This document shows positions 58,101 through 64,000 of a stretch of DNA of 64,000 bases, one piece after another. The position numbers and the translations under genes were made by a program. The stretch covers positions 434,001 through 498,000 of the forward strand of contig JBAJFE010000059.1 in assembly GCA_037903355.1 (NCBI GenBank), in the 5' to 3' direction. The DNA comes from Trichuris trichiura (taxonomy: Eukaryota > Nematoda > Enoplea > Trichinellida > Trichuridae). Numbering within the stretch: the first letter of the stretch is position 1; every line of letters starts with the position of its first letter. The notes beneath the pieces were generated by a model. The model saw only the letters and a program-made list of their open reading frames with translations. It was not told the origin of the DNA and did not search any database.

Positions 58101-61100
58101 ATTGCTCTCCTTTGTTCTTGCATGCCTATACCGGCGAGAACACAATGGTTAGTTTTTACTGTTTGAAGCTTTTGGGACGAATCGTGCCCTTTCTTCAGCA
58201 AAGGTCAGGTCAACGTGGGGTATTGAACTGGTGTACAACGTATGCTGAGCCGTCTTTGTATAGTATAGTACCCAAATGCTTAATCTAACTTTCCGTGACT
58301 ATTTTTAAGTTCGATCTGTCTTGGATGTTATGCTCGTTTCAATTTCGTTGTATCTGTCTTGTTTCTTCTTCAGGTAGCTAGCTCAATGAATTAATTATGC
58401 CACTGTATTTCGCGTGAAGGAACCTTTGACTTTTCTTAACCCTATGTGAGATTCCTGACATAGTATCCGTGGACGGAGAGATTTTTAACAGCGTACGGCA
58501 TTCTTAACAACTGCGGAAGACCAAGCTGCTTGATCCGTTGTTACATTAGGCTCAAGAGGTTGTAGTCTTCTATAGTGCTAGGTAACCGAGTCAGATTATT
58601 CTGTCGCGGAATGCTCGATAAACGTTGCTTGCACCCATGTTTCATGGTGTTGCCAGCTTTTAAAAACAGCTAACTGATCTCCTATTAAGCATAACGACGT
58701 ACCGACTTCAGGCTCCGAGACATCTGGAGCGGTTTGTGAAATCAAGGCAATCTGTGCAAAACGCTGAGCATCCGCATTTGATTTCACAAACCGCTGCAGA
58801 TGTCTCAGAGCCTGAAGTCGGTACGCCGTTATGCTTAATAGGAGATCAGTTAGCTGTTTTTAAAAGTGCCGCAAATGAAACGTTTTACTAAGTGACATGT
58901 GGCAAGGAGCAAAAAAATTCAGTTCACTAGGTAATAGACTGCGCAAAGCTTGCTTCCGACTTTGGAACGAATTAAGTTAAATAAATTTCAATTTCAACGG
59001 TCTCGCTTATTGTATTTTCTCTCACTGACTCGGTGAACGTGTGACAGATCAGCTGATATGAACTGATCGTCTCTTATTTAATCACTTAATATAGACATGA
59101 ATGCCTATTTTCAAGGAAGCTCGCCCGTCTCACATGTGCAAACCTCTTGAGCGAAACGCCATGGAAAATGTTGCATTCAATAGTGTGGAAACTGACAAAA
59201 TTAGGTTTTGCATCATCAGTCACTTTGTTCATGGACGATTTTCGGTAACCCACATTTTGCCTAAAACGGTTTAAAAATAAGAATGACACTCCAATCACTG
59301 CTAGCATTCATTTTCTTTGGCGAGGTCGTTAGTCATTCGCTTTCGACCACGTAGCGGAACACGCGTTAGAAGATGCATGCAAAATCTGGCGGTTAATTTC
59401 CATCTGTCACAATTAAGTGGATCCGTTTTAAATTCTGCCCTCCCTTCGGGCTTTAACATGTACTGGCTGACCCGAAGGCTCATAGTAACTTTCAGACCCG
59501 CTGAGCAGTTTTTCCGAAGTGTCAAGGCGTTTGGTTTTACAGTTAACATGCCATAAACAAGCAGTTCCTCCGGGAGATACAGGTTTACAGAAAAGTGGCC
59601 ATACGGGCATTTCAATTACTTATCATAAGCACTTTTGTGCGCAGAAGCTTCGGAACGGTTGCCGTAAGAACGCGATTAAGATACTTATTATTAGTTCTGC
59701 TACCGTAGCGTGGAATTTTACGGTTTACAGGTGCGATGAGCATGTCCCCTTTTCTGATTTCTTCTCGACAACTAGTTTTTAAACTTGTTTAGCCTTCAAA
59801 TTCCTTTATTACCTTTGTTTCAATGTCGGCGTTGAGCAGTCACGGGCTTAGTGACGTCTTCATATAACTTAAAGTGTTAACTTTTTAACGAGATAATAAT
59901 CGTTGTCAGCACATTTATATTCGTTGAAAGGAAACGGCTAGAATAGTGCCCCTCTGCGCCATTTCGAAAGGGTTTCGGCAGCTTTCGCAGTGATTTGCAC
60001 ACGGGGGCGACCTGATGCCCGAAATATGGCAGGAGTGCAAATTGAAAATTGGGTCAATGCAAGGAAACCCTGAATACGAGTACTATTGTATTTGGTTTAG
60101 GTATGATACAGGGTGGAGTTGCCCTGCATTGGCTGACTCGACCGTCTCTGGTTGTCTTTACCATTTAGTTAAACGAGAAACCACAGCATAGCGTGAGCGA
60201 CCAAAAGAATTTACTCTTTGAAGAGTTCCATTTTTCGCCGCCATGCTCGGCTCTCTCAAACTGTTGTTGGTTGTTTCACCTGCTTCTCTGAATGCTAGTT
60301 CCTGACAATCGTTTCAAAGAATTCCAAAGGAATCCTTGGCGTTCGGATGAGAGATCAATTAACTTTGTACGTCAAATTCGTAGTATTTTTAAACAAATAA
60401 TTTTCGAGAAAACCTTTGCGCTCTTGGGGCGCTGGAAGACTACAGGAAGCAGAGTGGGGGCGTGGACAGTGGGAGCGCGAAAGGCTTGTAATTCCGGCTG
60501 ACCTGAAGAACGATAGGGCATCACTGAGCCAAAGAATGAGGCAGTTATCTGGTCAACTATAGCCATCAGGAACCATTAGAAAAATCTATGATGGAAAAGG
60601 GGGCCGTGTTATCTTGAATCCGTTTTGCTGTGACGAGCTGCCAAATTAAGTTAACATATCGCAAAACCTGCACTGCTGTTTTAACTTAACTCCATGGCGA
60701 CGTAAAAATGATTTTATTGGCTTTTAATTAAACTGATCGAACCTTCAACTAAGTTTAAATCTGCGTACTTCAACGTCACTCAAGCGAAAAGGCACTTTGG
60801 TGGTTTACTAAAGAAGTTAATGCTGCCACCCTTTCACGCCTAGGATAACTGAAGGTAAAATTTCACCCTTACCAAACGAAAGCAGAGTATAATGTGGTTG
60901 CGGGTTTCCTAGAGCAAACTTACGCGATAATTATCAACTTTATTTCAGCCAAACTCAGTGCAAGTCTAAACTACTTTTACACTTCTCTTTACGGTACACA
61001 GAAAAGCTGGTGACAACTCCTGTCCTTTTGCATTCTTTTTTACGCCAGTGGCATCACGTTTTCAGTACAAGCAAGAGCTGCCTAGCGGTTATTTATTGCA

Positions 61101-64000
61101 TGCAAGACGAAACTGGTCAATCAATTCCCGTCTATGTCATTTACTATTATACAGACAAAAGCAGAAAGGAGCTGCTGCACCACTTCTATTCATCTCTGCA
61201 CTTCCCTTCTTCAGAACAGTGCTACTGCTTCTTTCAATTCCTCAACTTAGATTAAATCTTCGGACAAAATTGGGCATTAGTACACAGTGTATTGTTCGTC
61301 GTTAGTTTTCTGAAAAGTAAAAACTAGCAGCATGCTTAAATCTTGCTAGCAAATCAAGAGGTCCACAGCCTATGTTCGTTTGAATCATCCATCTTTTACC
61401 GAACGCGAACTATCAGCGATACTGAAAATTGGACAATTCAGCAGTCGTTAATAACGTTTTCCAGTTACGACACTGTACTTTGGAACAAGAAGGTTCCAAT
61501 GTGAATAGACACTGCTATCTTCCTAAAAGATTTCTGCAGAAATTAGCCTTGAAGTAGCTCGCATCTTTTAATTATTAAAATTCTCAAAAATGGGTACTTT
61601 GTCAGAAGTTTTTTCTGGGCAATAGGCCATGCATAAATTATACTTACTTTTTAGCGTTCCTTAACTGATTGTCTTTTGCCAAACGCGTGCGATCTCAAGG
61701 TTTGAATGTTCTTTTGCTAAACTTTTTTCCTATACGTTTACGTCAACTTTTTGTGACGACGGCCTGGGACTGCCGCGCGAAAGGATGATTTAAGAATTGT
61801 AATACTTTTTGTCAAGCTATAAAATTCCCGGTGCAACGCTGAGACACTTCGCGGTCTATTCTTAAGTTTCTTTCTTTTGAAAAGGCATACTTTTGTTTGT
61901 AACTGCCACTTCGTGCGATTAATTGGGACCTCAGGATCACTTACCGACATGAATTCGAAGGAATTCGGAAGTGCTCATTTGACATGGAATTTTTGAGACC
62001 GTGTTCTGAGAGCATTCTGTTGCACCCATCGGGTGCAGTGTCAGTTATTCTTCTCCTGACAGCTTTTGCTCCCCCATCTTCTCGCTAGTCAGGAATTCGT
62101 TTTTCCGAATTGTTGACACAATAAACAGGATCTAAGCTATTGCATTAGTATTAATGGAGGAATGTGCTAATACTAACTTTCTGCAATGAAATCGACCTTC
62201 CGCTCGACTGTGACTGACAAGCAAAACAATTATTCATTAGACGATAGCGGACTAATTAATGGCAGACTGTTAGCAAAAGGACGTACGTTTCTAAGTTTCC
62301 AAGTTCATTCAACCGTCTTACTTCGGTTTGAAACTTCAAAAGAACTCAAATGTTACTTTGCAGGCGGAATAGTTTCCTTTCCGCTTGGATATTAGCGTCT
62401 TTTGCTTCTTTGATGAATTGCTTTTACAGATGAGACTCATAGCCATGAAAGATTGTGAAATTGATCTAATACACATAGACAACATTGTCTGCTGTAACTT
62501 TTGAATAGCTCATTAGCTATCCAATCACGCAACGATAATTCTGGCAAAGCAAGGTGAACGAACAGTTCGTTAATGTTACGATTAATAATGCGTTTAGATA
62601 TTCTCCTTTTAGAGTAGATACAGCTTGATAATAAAATGCCGAAAATGGGATTCTCATTTAAACATGTTTCGTAGATGTGTGTGAACAAAAACTTATAAAA
62701 TATTTTCATGTTTAACTTAATAATTTGTAATAATTAGGGAGTGAGCCCTTTAAAGACGAACAGCTGCTTGTTAAGAACAGTGTTGTTCCCTCATTTTTTT
62801 AAACTGACATAGTCTTGAAGTGCCACGTAAGGTCGGGCGGGAAACGTTCTGACATCATAGGGTAGAAAATAGCATTCTGAAACACTTTGAGTTTCAGAAT
62901 TTCAGATAAGGAGCCTCGATGCCAACTCGGCATACTGACAACGTAACATGTGCATTCCAAAAATAGGCAACTGCGACTCCATCAATCAACAGAAAAATCC
63001 GTACTTCTAGTCTTTACGGTTTCTAAGCAGAGAACAGTTGGGTGTACCTTTAAACAAATTTATTACGTTCCCTTTGGTTTCCCGCGCTTAAAGAAAAGCA
63101 GAAGCAAACTTAAGCATAAAAGCCATTTTTAAATCCATTTCCAATATGGGTAAGCGTACACCCTAGCCCGCCAAAAGTCTGATACAACGAGAATCGTTGT
63201 CCTGTTTTGCAATACCTCTCTCTGACATGCTAAATGAGACCCTTATGGGGGTGCCTATTTGTGCATATTAGAAAAGTGAGCTCATGACAAAACGATCATT
63301 TCTGTTAAAAGTTAAAAGCAGACTACATGGGTTAGTGCCAATCTTGTATTCGCAAGTGTGGCTTATATTAAGGAAATTTCTTTCAGCAAGTCACACCAAA
63401 GACCGTCCAAGCGCTAGAGAAGCAACTCGCTTTCTTTTGAGCTCACCGCAACTTGTGACTAGCGGGAAATGGAATATGCTGCTGATGCAGTTCGGACAGT
63501 TCATCGTGCACGATACCAGTAGAACTTCCTTGCTGCCTTCAGACCGCTGCGGATCGTGTATGGAAATCCCCGGGCGTTGTTTTCCTATAAGAGTGGAAAA
63601 CTTCGATCCAAGATTCGGCTGCGCAAGACCACCTTGCTGCTTATTCTTTACTCGATCGAGCCCACTGTGTGGAACCGGTAAACTTAACTGTTTGTTTACT
63701 TTGCTAGGAGGGATAAACATCTGAAGGCAACAGAGCTTTCTACTAGTCGCGTTTCGACAAGTTTAAATTATTTGGCAGTGATTGCACTGATTTTTATTTT
63801 CATTCTATGGGTTGTCTACTTTACTCCTATAGAAGCAGTTCTATTGAACAGCAAGCTTTGATTTTACATGTTAACTTTTATAGGAATGAGCAGTTCGCGT
63901 GAGCAGGTGAATGAAAATACGGCTTTCCTGGATGGATCTGCAGTTTATTCAAGCTCTCTGCCAGATTCTTTGAGGTTGAAAGAACCTAAGGTTGGCACAA
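55102..64000 (+). CDS. ShK-domain / animal haem peroxidase, MLT-7-like (5' part; continues beyond window)
   Basis: Exons: 55102-55144, 55212-55421, one with an uncertain start ending at 56187, 56281-56517, 63387-63677 and 63884 onward. Junction phases match (1, then 1 throughout). Exons 1-2 encode a signal peptide and a ShK domain (C-C-D ... W-A-G-I-G-E-C ... W-M-R-L-N-C-M-I-S-C-T-G-C). The later exons carry peroxidase landmarks: D-G-T-C-N-N-L-R-N-P-L-W-G, L-P-P-V-Y-E-D-G, M-Q-F-G-Q-F-I-V-H-D with the distal His, C-F-P-I, and L-D-G-S-A-V-Y. The Asp before the distal His that ester-links haem in mammalian peroxidases is Val here. C. elegans MLT-7 has the same domains and cross-links cuticle collagens. 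The catalytic Arg and proximal His lie outside the window. The join between the ShK exon and the exon ending at 56187 is uncertain: a strong acceptor at 55538 would instead stop after about 13 codons. Confidence 0.8.
55212..55421 (+). other. ShK-domain exon
   Basis: Starts after TTTTTTTCAG in phase 2 and ends at GTAAGT in phase 1. Carries the Cys-rich ShK module, W-C-E-F-W-A-G-I-G-E-C, typical of nematode extracellular proteins. If spliced to the acceptor at 55538 it would form a separate secreted protein of about 99 residues. If spliced to 56074 it would lead into the peroxidase. Both are in frame. Confidence 0.75.
56518..63386 (+). other. 6.9-kb intron of the peroxidase gene
   Basis: From GTAAGT (56518) to TTTCTTTCAG (63386), joining Y-E-D-G-I-G-S-P-V to the S-A-R-E block in phase 1, exactly as expected for the family. 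It is about 100 times longer than the other introns in this gene. Contains a long hairpin at 58657-58866 and no recognisable gene. Small additional exons cannot be excluded. Confidence 0.6.
58657..58866. repeat. Near-perfect inverted repeat: 89-bp arms, 32-bp loop
   Basis: Left arm 58657-58745 and right arm 58778-58866 are complementary with three mismatches (about 97%). The outer ends read CTTTTAAAAACAGC and its complement; the inner ends read GTGAAATCAA and its complement. No coding frame or clear target duplication. It would be transcribed within the peroxidase pre-mRNA. Confidence 0.9.

Overview
Eukaryotic window, probably from a nematode. Genes are split by short introns (about 51-110 bp) with GT...AG borders, core promoters carry TATA boxes, and poly(A) signals are AATAAA or close variants. 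A ShK-domain plus animal haem-peroxidase gene is a typical nematode combination. Base composition, intron size and the secreted repeat proteins would fit a clade I (Trichinellida, Trichuris-like) worm, but that placement is inference. There are no bacterial operons and no tRNA, rRNA or CRISPR array that I can support.

Layout. (1) 1-10.1 kb holds no intact gene that I recognise. It carries the remains of a head-to-tail gene family: copies share protein-level similarity but have in-frame stops and frameshifts. (2) 10.57-11.28 kb (minus) is a two-exon gene for a 200-residue secreted protein. (3) 16.15-23.97 kb is the most striking locus. Two convergent, intronless genes encode secreted polyproteins made of 8 and 10 tandem units of about 64 residues. 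Units are separated by R-x-K-R (furin-type) sites and carry a C-x-C motif near each end. The two genes share a promoter module. A 2,077-bp internally deleted Ty3/gypsy-type LTR retrotransposon, with a perfect 5-bp target duplication, sits between them. (4) 26.9-32.12 kb (minus) is a MAP-kinase phosphatase of the DUSP8/DUSP16 (VHP-1) type; its rhodanese-coding 5' exons were not found. (5) 38.43-39.06 kb (plus) is a small TATA-driven two-exon gene for about 50 residues. (6) 46.05-47.34 kb (plus) is a complete four-exon GID8/TWA1 orthologue (CTLH ubiquitin ligase subunit). (7) 54.9-64.0 kb (plus) is the 5' part of a ShK/haem-peroxidase gene resembling MLT-7; it runs off the end of the window. Its 6.9-kb intron contains an almost perfect 89-bp-arm hairpin.

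How the genes relate. GID8 and the phosphatase are conserved housekeeping or signalling genes. The peroxidase is expected in cuticle or extracellular-matrix cross-linking. The tandem-unit polyproteins, the small secreted protein and the decayed family in the first 10 kb look like fast-evolving, lineage-specific genes. The candidate undescribed system is the pair of polyprotein precursors. If processed at every R-x-K-R site, each would release many near-identical four-cysteine, lysine-rich peptides from one transcript. Coverage between these loci is sparse, and many short open frames there cannot be told from chance without transcript data.
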